Below, piece after piece: positions 6,783 through 13,470 of a stretch of 13,470 nucleotides of DNA. Within the stretch, counting starts at the first letter, position 1. Each line of letters begins with the position of its first letter. The translations under genes and the position numbers were made by a program. Source of the DNA: Gallionella sp. UBA4121 (lineage in GTDB: Bacteria > Pseudomonadota > Gammaproteobacteria > Burkholderiales > Gallionellaceae); assembly GCA_002381565.1 (NCBI GenBank), contig DFWZ01000041.1, positions 1 to 13,470 on the forward strand, written 5' to 3'. Below the pieces are notes generated by a model, which saw only the letters and a list, made by a program, of their open reading frames with translations, had not been told where the DNA came from and did not search any database.

Positions 6783-7415
6783 TTATTCGGCAGACTCCAT
6801 CAGCATGCCGGCCAGGTAGTGGTGATCATCCCATGCCTCCAGATGCCAGTTCTGCCCGTCAAAACAGAACCAGTTGAGAGCGCAGTTGGGTACGGCAAAA
6901 TCGCGAGGTGTATGCAAAGGCCTCCCGGTGGCTTTGCGGTAGATGATATCGAGCACACCTGCGTGACTGACGACGGAAAAATTCTGGCCACGGTGCTGCC
7001 TGGTCAGAGCGTCTATCGTTTCGCTGACGCGTCCGGTAAATTGCACCATGCTTTCGCCGGTTTCAAAATCGTAGTCTGGATTGCGCGTCTTGTAGTGGGC
7101 ATACGCCTCGGGGTGGTTTTTTGACCCTTCGTCAGCAGTAATGCCCTGGAACAGGCCGTAATGACGTTCACGCAGAGACGGCAATGTGCCCACTTCAAGT
7201 CCCCTGCCTTTTGCAAGCAGCTTTGCGGTCTCCAAGGCACGGCAAAGGTCGCTGCTGTAAATGGCGCTAAATCTGTAAGGGGCAGCCTTCAAGGCCATTG
7301 CCAGTGCCTGGCTGCGGCCCTTCTCATTGAGCGGAATGTCGGTTTGCCCCTGGATTTGTCTGGTGACGTTCCAGTCGGTTTCACCATGTCGAATTAGGCA
7401 GATCCGGGTAGTCAT
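6783..7415 (-). CDS. Histidine phosphatase family protein (phosphoglycerate mutase-like)
   Basis: The 210-residue protein belongs to the histidine phosphatase superfamily, cytoplasmic branch. The catalytic core is complete: RHGET with phospho-accepting His10 and Arg9, Arg59 in SSDLCRALETA, the acid Glu83 in LRERHYGLFQG, and His151 in SHAGVL. The RHYG-LFQG and ETGESM elements resemble GpmB/CobC-type phosphatases. Members act on varied phosphomonoesters, so the substrate cannot be read from sequence; a true 2,3-bisphosphoglycerate-dependent mutase would be longer (about 230-250 residues). The ATG at 7415 lacks a strong ribosome site. It lies 85 bp behind the rhodanese gene on the same strand and may share its transcript. 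Its nearness to cbbR makes a sugar-phosphate substrate imaginable, but that is only inference. Confidence 0.88.
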   Translation of the reverse strand: MTTRICLIRHGETDWNVTRQIQGQTDIPLNEKGRSQALAMALKAAPYRFSAIYSSDLCRALETAKLLAKGRGLEVGTLPSLRERHYGLFQGITADEGSKNHPEAYAHYKTRNPDYDFETGESMVQFTGRVSETIDALTRQHRGQNFSVVSHAGVLDIIYRKATGRPLHTPRDFAVPNCALNWFCFDGQNWHLEAWDDHHYLAGMLMESAE

Positions 7416-7500
7416 GATCGGCGCAGATTGCTCTTTGTTCGCGATGATTGGAAAGGTATTCGAGAAGACTTAAGCATACTGATTCTTAATGATCGCAGTA

Positions 7501-7953
7501 TCAGCTCTGTACCCAGGGCAGGCCGGCTGCGCGCCATCCGTCCGAGGTGTTGCGATGCCCGCTTGTATCCTTTTCGCCTTCGAAGCCATTAAGCACGTTG
7601 TAGCTGTCGCGGTAGCCTGCAAGGGTGGCTGCGATCGCAGTAGCGTGGGAGCGTGCGCCGCTGCGGCAGATGAACAGCACCAGTGCTTCCTTGTCCACCT
7701 GCTGCTCAAGTGCGGCCATAAAACTCGGGTTGGGTTTCATGCCAGGGTAGCTCGCCCATTCGATTTCTACGGCATCGGGAATGCGCCCGACCCAGTCCAG
7801 TTCGGCTCGGCAGCGGACATCCACAAGTTTTGCGCCGGGTGCAGATTGCAAAATTTCATAAGCTTCATCTGGAAACAGTGCGCCCTCATAAGGCAGATTC
7901 ATATCCTTGGCGCGTTGTTGCGCTGCTTGCAGTATGGCGGTGATTTTTCCCAT
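7501..7953 (-). CDS. Single-domain rhodanese-like protein
   Basis: This 150-residue protein has one rhodanese domain. The signs are LVDVR (residues 43-47), the E/D-rich second element, and the active-site loop CRSGAR with Cys96, the persulfide-carrying residue, followed by the helix SHATAIAATLAG and the NVLNGFEG segment. Such proteins transfer sulfane sulfur, for example to cyanide or to thiol carriers. The first about 30 residues form a helical extension. The frame is open up to 8022, but I place the start at 7953 because AGGAAG lies 7 bases before this ATG, whereas no ribosome site precedes the earlier one. It is divergent from the CDF transporter and upstream of the histidine phosphatase. 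The CRSGAR loop has five residues after Cys, typical for sulfurtransferases rather than Cdc25-type phosphatases. Confidence 0.9.
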   Translation of the reverse strand: MGKITAILQAAQQRAKDMNLPYEGALFPDEAYEILQSAPGAKLVDVRCRAELDWVGRIPDAVEIEWASYPGMKPNPSFMAALEQQVDKEALVLFICRSGARSHATAIAATLAGYRDSYNVLNGFEGEKDTSGHRNTSDGWRAAGLPWVQS

Positions 7954-7984
7954 GGTAATGCTTCCTGTAATGTTTTGACTGTTC

Positions 7985-8018
7985 TTTAACGAATCATGCA
8001 CAAATGTTATGCTGTGCA
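7985..8018 (+). promoter_or_regulatory. Putative CDF promoter overlapped by a perfect dyad
   Basis: TGTTATGCT (8005-8013) looks like an extended -10 (TGnTATGCT) with TTTAAC (7985-7990) as a weak -35 at 17-bp spacing. Across it lies a perfect inverted repeat TGCACA (7997-8002), N10, TGTGCA (8013-8018). A second small dyad CTGTG-CAC-CACAG (8012-8024) overlaps. A repressor bound here would block the CDF promoter and could also affect the divergent rhodanese gene. The bound protein is unknown. Confidence 0.45.
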
Positions 8019-8045
8019 CCACAGTCGCATACTAGCTCAACCGAA

Positions 8046-9224
8046 ATGAAAAATCACACGCAACATTCCCAAGACGGCAAATTTGAGCCGGCACACCCCG
8101 AGCGATTTGCCGCAGCACAGAAAAGCACCTGGGTGAGTATCGGGATCAACCTGCTGCTGACTGCATTTCAGGTCGTGGGCGGATTGTTCGCGCATTCACA
8201 GGCATTGATGGCCGACGGGCTGCATTCCTTGTCGGATCTGCTCTCCGATGTGCTGGTGCTCTATGCCAACCGGCATGGTAATCGCGACGCCGATGCCAAT
8301 CATCCTTACGGTCATGCAAGGGTAGAAACTGCCGCGACGCTGATACTGGGTGTTTTCCTGGCTGCACTGGGCGTCGGGCTGCTGGTGGCCGCTGCGCTGC
8401 GCCTGCAACAACCGGGCGCATTGCAGGTGATCAGCCCGATCGGGCTTGCCGTCGCAGTTTTTGCCCTGGTAGCAAAAGAAGGCATGTTTCGCTACATGAT
8501 GGCGGTAGCCCTTCGGGTGCGCTCGCAGATGCTGGTGGCGAATGCGTGGCACGCCCGCTCTGACGCGGCATCGTCTTTGGTGGTGGTGGTAGGAATTGTC
8601 GGGAATTTGCTGGGCTACACCTTTCTGGATCTGGTGGCGGCAGCAGTAGTGGGCGTGATGATCGCACACATGGGCGGCAAACTGGCGCTGGGGGCGCTGT
8701 CAGAACTTATTGATACGGGCCTCGACGCGGAAGAGGTGGAAGCCATACGGCAAACCTTGCTGAAGACCCACGGTGTATTGGGTTTGCATGACTTGCGTAC
8801 CCGCAAGATGGCGGACAATGCGCTGGTTGATGCGCATATTCTGGTTGACCCCAAGATCAGTGTTTCCGAAGGACATTACATTGCTGAATCGGCGCGTCAT
8901 GCGGTACTGAAGAACCACCACGTGCTGGATGTGATGGTACACATTGATCCGGAAGACGACATGCAGGCTCATCACAATGTTAAATTACCCGGCCGTCCCC
9001 GCCTGCTGACTTTGCTTGCCGAGCGGCTGGGGGATGCCAGTCTGCTGAGCAATCGCGTGGTGTTTCACTATCTGGAAGGCCGTGTGGACGTAGAGTTGTA
9101 TCTGCCCGCAGAACAGCAGACACCGGATCGGGCTAAAACCTTGCAAGCGCGTTGCGACGATCTGGTACGCGATGACTCCTTGTTCCGCGCAATTCATATT
9201 CACAGTAATCACGCACAACAATAG
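8046..9224 (+). CDS. Cation diffusion facilitator (CDF) metal exporter with extended C-terminus
   Basis: This is an inner-membrane metal/proton antiporter of 392 residues. Six hydrophobic segments lie between about 27 and 210. The metal site has HxxxD in helix 2 (His60, Asp64 in GLHSLSD) and HxxxD in helix 5 (His169, Asp173 in WHARSD), a pattern common in Zn/Cd-type CDFs; FieF has Asp at the first position. The motif HPYGHARVE (86-94) follows helix 2. A cytoplasmic domain (about 225-305) carries DAHILVDP and VHIDPEDD. Beyond it, 315-392 is extra compared with the roughly 300-residue FieF, and looks like a partial second domain of the same kind (FHYLEGRVDVELYLP, then AIHIH at the end). The frame is open from 8004; I prefer 8046 because the putative promoter overlaps the earlier ATG. 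Neither start has a good ribosome site. Confidence 0.92.
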   Translation: MKNHTQHSQDGKFEPAHPERFAAAQKSTWVSIGINLLLTAFQVVGGLFAHSQALMADGLHSLSDLLSDVLVLYANRHGNRDADANHPYGHARVETAATLILGVFLAALGVGLLVAAALRLQQPGALQVISPIGLAVAVFALVAKEGMFRYMMAVALRVRSQMLVANAWHARSDAASSLVVVVGIVGNLLGYTFLDLVAAAVVGVMIAHMGGKLALGALSELIDTGLDAEEVEAIRQTLLKTHGVLGLHDLRTRKMADNALVDAHILVDPKISVSEGHYIAESARHAVLKNHHVLDVMVHIDPEDDMQAHHNVKLPGRPRLLTLLAERLGDASLLSNRVVFHYLEGRVDVELYLPAEQQTPDRAKTLQARCDDLVRDDSLFRAIHIHSNHAQQ

Positions 9225-9227
9225 TGC
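9213..9227 (+). promoter_or_regulatory. NtrC-type enhancer site 1 for glnA
   Basis: GCAC (9213-9216), N7, GTGC (9224-9227) matches the half-sites and 7-base spacing of the E. coli NtrC sites. It is part of a perfect 6-bp dyad ACGCAC/GTGCGT (9211-9229). The centre is about 129 bp upstream of the predicted glnA start of transcription. It overlaps the stop codon (9222-9224) of the CDF gene. Confidence 0.65.
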
Positions 9228-9244
9228 GTAAATGGTGTGCTTGC

Positions 9245-9259
9245 GCCTGATTTTGGTGC
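9245..9259 (+). promoter_or_regulatory. Possible second, degenerate NtrC-type site for glnA
   Basis: One good half-site GTGC (9256-9259) lies 7 bases from a poor one, GCCT (9245-9248). The centre is 32 bp from that of site 1, the same separation as the two strong NtrC sites upstream of E. coli glnA, which would put both on one DNA face. Support comes from the spacing rather than the match. Confidence 0.45.
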
Positions 9260-9322
9260 GATTTATTTTTGTGTTACCTCGCAGGCTTATGGCACAATGC
9301 CGTCCTGAGATGTAGATTGGGT

Positions 9323-9337
9323 TGGCACGCTTTCTGC
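9323..9337 (+). promoter_or_regulatory. Sigma-54 promoter of glnA
   Basis: TGGCACG (9323-9329), N4, CTGC (9334-9337) fits the consensus TGGCACG-N4-TTGC in 10 of 11 fixed positions, with the invariant GG and GC at -24/-12 spacing. Transcription should start near 9349, giving a leader of about 42 bases before the glnA ATG. A weak sigma-70-like pair (TTGTGT 9269-9274, CACAAT 9293-9298) lies upstream, possibly a basal promoter. Confidence 0.88.
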
Positions 9338-9390
9338 ATATGATATTTCGGGTAGTATTTACGGTTTGATTGATACTTTGGGAGAGAGTT

Positions 9391-10806
9391 ATGTCGTTGT
9401 CGGCAAATGATGTATTGCAAATGATTAAAGACCACGATGTCAAGTTCGTGGATTTCCGTTTTACCGATACACGCGGCAAAGAGCAGCACGTCAGTGTGCC
9501 TGCCAAATACGTCGGGTTGGACAAGTTCGAAGAAGGTCACGCTTTCGATGGTTCTTCGATTGCCGGCTGGAAAGGCATTCAAGCCTCCGACATGCTGTTG
9601 ATGCCGGATCCGGCTACCGCCTACCTTGATCCATTCACGGATGAAAACACCCTCATCATTACCTGCGACGTGGTAGAACCTACCGACGGCAAGGGCTATG
9701 ACCGCGATCCACGCTCCATTGCGAAGCGTGCCGAAGCCTATCTGCAATCCAGTGGCATTGGCGACACGGCTTATTTCGGCCCTGAGCCTGAGTTTTTCAT
9801 TTTTGATTCGGTCAACTGGCAAGTTGATATGTCCGGTTGTTTCGTCAAGATCAATTCTGAGGAGGCCGCCTGGTCTTCCGCAGAAAAATTCGATGGCGGC
9901 AATACCGGACACCGTCCTACCGTCAAAGGCGGTTACTTCCCGGTTCCACCGGTCGACAGCCTGAACGATATTCGTGCGGCGATGTGTCTGGCGCTGGAGG
10001 ATATCGGCATCGAAGTCGAAGTACATCACCACGAAGTAGCAACCGCCGGTCAATGCGAAATCGGTACCAAGTTTAATACCCTGGTACGTCGCGCTGACCA
10101 GACGCAGGCGCTGAAATATGTGGTGCACAATATTGCGCACCAATACGGAAAAACGGCAACCTTCATGCCCAAGCCTATCGTTGGTGACAACGGTTCCGGC
10201 ATGCACGTGCATCAATCCATTTGGAAAGACGGCAAGAACCTGTTTGCCGGTAACGGTTATGCCGGTCTGTCGGAAACCGCGCTGTACTACATCGGCGGTA
10301 TCATCAAGCATGCCAAGGCATTGAACGCGATTACCAATCCGGGCACGAACTCCTACAAGCGTCTGGTGCCTCACTACGAAGCGCCGACCAAGCTGGCTTA
10401 TTCGGCCAAGAACCGTTCTGCTTCGATTCGTATTCCGCACGTCGCCAGTGACAAGGGACGCCGCATCGAAACACGTTTCCCGGATCCTACCGCCAACCCG
10501 TACCTTTGCTTTGCGGCACTGATGATGGCAGGTCTGGACGGCATTCAGAACAAGATTCACCCCGGCGATCCAGCTGACAAAAACTTGTATGACCTGACAC
10601 CGGAAGAAGATGCAAAGATTCCGACCGTGTGCAGTTCACTCGATGAGGCACTGGCTAATCTGGATAAGGATCGCGAGTTCCTGACCCGTGGCGGCGTATT
10701 CTCAAACGACTTCATCGATGCCTTCATCGCATTGAAGATGGACGAAGTCACGCGCCTGCGCATGACGACTCATCCGGTCGAGTTCGATATGTATTACAGC
10801 ATCTAA
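9391..10806 (+). CDS. glnA: Glutamine synthetase type I
   Basis: This 471-residue enzyme makes glutamine from glutamate, ammonia and ATP, and forms a cytoplasmic dodecamer. Key elements are the Asp53 loop FDGSSIAGW (52-60), PEPEFFIFD (131-139) with metal-binding glutamates, GDNGSGMHVHQS (265-276), NPGTNSYKRLVP (316-327) with the glutamate-binding loop, and NRSASIRIP (341-349). KNLYDLTPEE contains Tyr400, the adenylylation target, so this is the GSI-beta class controlled by GlnE. The frame is open from 9370, but MSLSANDVLQ at 9391 is the family start and is preceded by GGGAGAG. Transcription is predicted to depend on NtrC and sigma-54 (9213-9337). It appears monocistronic: a terminator follows 38 bp after the stop, and no glnL/glnG pair is seen next to it. 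Confidence 0.98.
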   Translation: MSLSANDVLQMIKDHDVKFVDFRFTDTRGKEQHVSVPAKYVGLDKFEEGHAFDGSSIAGWKGIQASDMLLMPDPATAYLDPFTDENTLIITCDVVEPTDGKGYDRDPRSIAKRAEAYLQSSGIGDTAYFGPEPEFFIFDSVNWQVDMSGCFVKINSEEAAWSSAEKFDGGNTGHRPTVKGGYFPVPPVDSLNDIRAAMCLALEDIGIEVEVHHHEVATAGQCEIGTKFNTLVRRADQTQALKYVVHNIAHQYGKTATFMPKPIVGDNGSGMHVHQSIWKDGKNLFAGNGYAGLSETALYYIGGIIKHAKALNAITNPGTNSYKRLVPHYEAPTKLAYSAKNRSASIRIPHVASDKGRRIETRFPDPTANPYLCFAALMMAGLDGIQNKIHPGDPADKNLYDLTPEEDAKIPTVCSSLDEALANLDKDREFLTRGGVFSNDFIDAFIALKMDEVTRLRMTTHPVEFDMYYSI

Positions 10807-10844
10807 TTTTTTGCTGGTTCCAGGGGCTTCCAATGGAGTCCTAT

Positions 10845-10888
10845 AAAAGGCAGGTAACTCTGGTAACAACAAGGGTCCCTGCCTTTTT
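10845..10888 (+). terminator. Intrinsic terminator after glnA
   Basis: AAAAGGCAGG (10845-10854) pairs perfectly with CCTGCCTTTT (10878-10887) over a 23-base loop, and the plus-strand transcript ends in five Us. On the minus strand the hairpin is followed by four Ts, so it may also stop the convergent PAS-GGDEF-EAL transcript. The rest of the 276-bp gap to 11083 has only a 5-bp dyad GAGGC/GCCTC (11000-11024) without a T run, and I see no gene in it. Confidence 0.88.
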
Positions 10889-11082
10889 CTTGTCCGACAG
10901 GCTGCCAGGCTCAATCTGGTTGGCCGGCGGCTCATGATATAGTTTTCATCGGTCTCGAATACTGTCGAAACAACAGATTTGTCGCTCTCCTTTATGCCAG
11001 AGGCGATTTACCTATGGATGCCTCCAAAAGAAGATGCGCATGGACGCTTTTTCGCGGAATATTTTTAGTTGCCATGCCCGCC

Positions 11083-13470
11083 TCATGAGTTAAGGAACAA
11101 CTCAGCGAATGTATCCGCATCAACCGGCTTTCCGAGCAAATAACCCTGCCCTCTATGGCAACCGATTTCGCGCAATACGTGAAGCTGTTCCTGTGTTTCG
11201 ATTCCTTCGGCGATAGTTTGCAATTTGAGCGCGACACTCACGCCATGAATGGCCGTTGCGATACCCTTGTCACTTTCATCCATCACGATCCCGTCAACAA
11301 ATTGATTTGGAATTTTTAGAAAGGAAATCGGAAATGTTTTGAGATAAGACAACGAGGAATAGCCCGTTCCAAAATCGTCGATGGCAACGGGGATACCTTC
11401 CAGTTCGATTTGGTGAAGCTTCTTGGCGACCTCATCGCTGCTGTTCATCAGCGTGCGCTCGGTGATTTCGATGCCTATAGTGCCGGGGGATAATCGGTAT
11501 AGCTGTAATTGCCGCACGATAATAGCCAGCAATGGCTGGCGCATTAACTGGCGTGAAGCCACATTCACAAACAGTGTACCGGGCAAGGTTTTGCCTTTCT
11601 TGCGCCATTTGCTCAATTGCTCGGCGGCATGCTCTATCACCCATTCACCTATGTCCAGGATGAGATCGGACTCTTCCGCAATCGGGATGAACTCGTCCGG
11701 CCCGACCAAGCCGAATGCTTTGCTGTTCCAGCGCAGCAAGGCTTCCGCGCCAATCAGCGCGCCGGTTTGAATATCGAATTCCGGCTGATATACCAGTTTC
11801 AGCTCATTCTCTTCAATCGCGTTGCGCAGCGCGTTTTCCAGCTCGATACGATGGCTGATTTTTTCTTTCAGATCGGAAGTGAAAAACTGGAAACTGTCTT
11901 TGCCTTTTTCTTTAGCCTGATACATGGCCGAATCCGCATTCTTGGCCAGCGTTTCAAGGTCGTCCGCATCTTGGGGGTAAACCGCGATGCCGATACTGGC
12001 TGAGACAAATACTTGCTGATCTTTGATCAGGTAAGGCTTGGATACTTTTTTCAGAATACGCTGCGCGGTATGGGCGATTTGTGCTTCCGTGGCGCCTTCC
12101 AGCAATACATTGAATTCATCTCCGCCGATACGCGCAACGGTGTCTTCGGCGCGAACACATAAATTCAGTCTTGCAGCAACTTCTTGCAAAAGCAAATCGC
12201 CGCAATCATGCCCCAGGTTGTCGTTGACGTTTTTGAAGTTATCCAGATCGATGAACATCAGCGCAAAAATCCCTTCGTGACGTTTCGCGCGTGCCATCGC
12301 TTGTACCATGCGCCCTTTGAGTTCATTCCGATTGGGCAAGGCGGTAAGCTCGTCATGCGCGACCATAAATTCGAGCTTTTGCTGCGAGGCCTTGATAAGC
12401 GTGATGTCCGAAAATATGCCGATATAGTTGCTCAGCTCCCCCTTCTCATCCAGCACAGTATTGATCGTCAGCCATTCAAGATACAGACTGCCATCCTGGC
12501 GTCGATTCCACACCTCTCCCTGCCACCGGCCACGAGTAATCAGTTCTTTCCACATGGCCTCATAAAATTTTGCATCCTGTTTCCCCGAGCTGAGCATCTT
12601 AGGGTTTTTGCCGATGACTTCTGTCTCTTCATATCCGGTAACTTTGGTAAAAGCGGGATTGACCTTAACAATGTTATGCTGTGCGTCGGTAATGAGTATC
12701 CCTTCGTTGGCCGTATCAAAAAACTTGGCGGTCAATATTTTCTGCTCGTCCAGTTGCCTGCGTTCGTTAATATCAAACGCCTGGCTGCATACGGCTCTGA
12801 CTGAGCCTTGCTCATTATTAAGCGGGTAACAGATGAATGAAAACCAGTATTGCTGATCGCCGATAATAATGCGCTCTTCGACTTCGATCCGTGATTTTTT
12901 ATGTAGCACAGCAAAGTGCATTTTTTCAAACATCACCGCAATGGTTTCAGGAAATATCTGAGTATCTGTTTTGCCGATGATCGCGCTCTGCTCCAGATTG
13001 AATATGCTTTCAAAGGTTGTGTTGATGAACTGGTACTGACCCGCAGTATCCTTGATGCTGATGAGCATGGGTGAGTTTTGCATCACCGCGACCAGACGCT
13101 CCTGGCTGGCCACTGTGTCGCGCTGTGCATCAACCAGATCGGTTTCATCAATGAAGGTGATGATAACTCCGCCCAGCGTTTGATCCTGCGAGGTATATGG
13201 AAAGCACAGCACATTGTAGTGTTTTCCACCAAAGCTGATTTGCTGTTGCCGCTTGATGCCATCCGCCATTGCTATTCGCGCGGTTCCCAGCACTTCGAGC
13301 ACAGGAAGCGAGAGGGCGGGAATCGATTTACCGAGGGTGTGCACGCTGAAGCCGAACAAGCTGGCGGCCTCCTTGTTGTAGCGTTGCAAACGCAATTCCT
13401 GATCCAGTAGAACAAGAGAAAATCCGGTGCTATTTTGCAGGTTTTCCGAGGGTGTAAATAGTTTTGTGTA
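11083..13470 (-). CDS. PAS-PAS-PAS-GGDEF-EAL cyclic-di-GMP protein, N-terminus outside window
   Basis: The frame is open to the right edge, giving 795 visible residues (Tyr1 at 13470-13468) with no credible start; a TTG at 13395 is internal. Domains in order: PAS-A (about 10-115, with LVLLDQELRLQRYNKEAASLFGF and a final VIITFIDETDL), PAS-B (about 122-238), PAS-C (about 245-360, ending YIGIFSDITLIK), GGDEF (about 365-530), EAL (about 540-790). The cyclase site GGDEF (449-453, bases 12126-12112) is intact, and so is the inhibitory RxxD (Arg440, Asp443) five residues before it. The phosphodiesterase has EAL (576-578, bases 11745-11737), Asn636, Glu668, DDFGTG at 698-703, Lys719, Glu755 and Gln775. 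The usual LKID motif reads LKIP (Pro721). No membrane helix is visible, so it looks like a cytoplasmic sensor that makes or breaks cyclic-di-GMP. It is convergent with glnA. Confidence 0.94.
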   Translation of the reverse strand, partial: YTKLFTPSENLQNSTGFSLVLLDQELRLQRYNKEAASLFGFSVHTLGKSIPALSLPVLEVLGTARIAMADGIKRQQQISFGGKHYNVLCFPYTSQDQTLGGVIITFIDETDLVDAQRDTVASQERLVAVMQNSPMLISIKDTAGQYQFINTTFESIFNLEQSAIIGKTDTQIFPETIAVMFEKMHFAVLHKKSRIEVEERIIIGDQQYWFSFICYPLNNEQGSVRAVCSQAFDINERRQLDEQKILTAKFFDTANEGILITDAQHNIVKVNPAFTKVTGYEETEVIGKNPKMLSSGKQDAKFYEAMWKELITRGRWQGEVWNRRQDGSLYLEWLTINTVLDEKGELSNYIGIFSDITLIKASQQKLEFMVAHDELTALPNRNELKGRMVQAMARAKRHEGIFALMFIDLDNFKNVNDNLGHDCGDLLLQEVAARLNLCVRAEDTVARIGGDEFNVLLEGATEAQIAHTAQRILKKVSKPYLIKDQQVFVSASIGIAVYPQDADDLETLAKNADSAMYQAKEKGKDSFQFFTSDLKEKISHRIELENALRNAIEENELKLVYQPEFDIQTGALIGAEALLRWNSKAFGLVGPDEFIPIAEESDLILDIGEWVIEHAAEQLSKWRKKGKTLPGTLFVNVASRQLMRQPLLAIIVRQLQLYRLSPGTIGIEITERTLMNSSDEVAKKLHQIELEGIPVAIDDFGTGYSSLSYLKTFPISFLKIPNQFVDGIVMDESDKGIATAIHGVSVALKLQTIAEGIETQEQLHVLREIGCHRGQGYLLGKPVDADTFAELFLNS

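Noticed and set aside
8004..8045. 14-residue longer N-terminus for the CDF protein
   Set aside because: No ribosome site precedes 8004, and the putative -10 box and dyad overlap it; some doubt remains because 8046 also lacks a strong site.
9274..10560. 428-codon open frame antisense to glnA
   Set aside because: It lies entirely on the opposite strand of an unmistakable glutamine synthetase and its promoter, shows no domain, and has the Arg/His-rich composition of an antisense shadow.
11000..11024. GAGGC/GCCTC dyad as terminator of the PAS-GGDEF-EAL gene
   Set aside because: The stem is only 5 bp, the loop is 15 bases, and no T run follows on either strand.
13393..13395. TTG as start of the PAS-GGDEF-EAL protein
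   Set aside because: The frame continues in a conserved PAS strand to the window edge, so this codon is an internal Leu.
1..13470. CRISPR array, insertion sequence, tRNA or rRNA gene, carboxysome genes
   Set aside because: I found no regularly spaced repeats, transposase, cloverleaf-like sequence or carboxysome shell protein in the window; the only clear repeat is the two-copy cbbO tail.

Overview
The window looks like the chromosome of an autotrophic betaproteobacterium, probably a member of the Nitrosomonadales (Gallionella/Sideroxydans or Nitrosomonas-like). The evidence is a green-like form IA RuBisCO operon with its CbbQ/CbbO activase and a divergent CbbR regulator, mixed with ordinary housekeeping genes. 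The genus is an inference from gene content and protein style; no phylogeny was run.

Layout. Positions 1-5541 are all minus strand and form a RuBisCO operon read right to left: cbbL (4120-5541), cbbS (3701-4057), cbbQ (2813-3616), cbbO (428-2755), then a small unknown gene cut by the left edge (1-275, in the place of cbbN of Nitrosomonas). A strong intrinsic terminator lies between cbbS and cbbQ, so the catalytic subunits should be made in excess over the activase. Downstream of cbbO lies a second, diverged copy of the last 11 codons and stop of cbbO; all six coding differences between the copies are synonymous, which marks a recombination scar. cbbR (5704-6663, plus) diverges from cbbL across a 162-bp AT-rich region with a palindrome suited to CbbR. 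No carboxysome genes are present, as usual for cbbQO-linked (IAq-type) RuBisCO.

The middle holds a histidine phosphatase (6783-7415, minus) behind a single-domain rhodanese (7501-7953, minus). A cation diffusion facilitator with an extended C-terminus (8046-9224, plus) diverges from the rhodanese; a perfect dyad TGCACA-N10-TGTGCA lies across its putative -10 box.

The right part holds glnA (9391-10806, plus), with a near-perfect sigma-54 promoter and two NtrC-type sites 32 bp apart, the first overlapping the stop codon of the CDF gene. An intrinsic terminator follows glnA. Convergent with it is a large PAS-PAS-PAS-GGDEF-EAL cyclic-di-GMP protein (11083 to the right edge, minus, 5' end outside). 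Its first PAS resembles the one found in CheB/CheR hybrid proteins.

Together: CbbR would switch on CO2 fixation, CbbQO would keep RuBisCO free of inhibitory sugar phosphates, and glutamine synthetase under NtrC/sigma-54 would adjust nitrogen assimilation. Most of the window is core metabolism; the more unusual parts are the cbbO tail duplication, the cbbN-position gene, and the sensor protein with a Pro in its EAL active-site motif.
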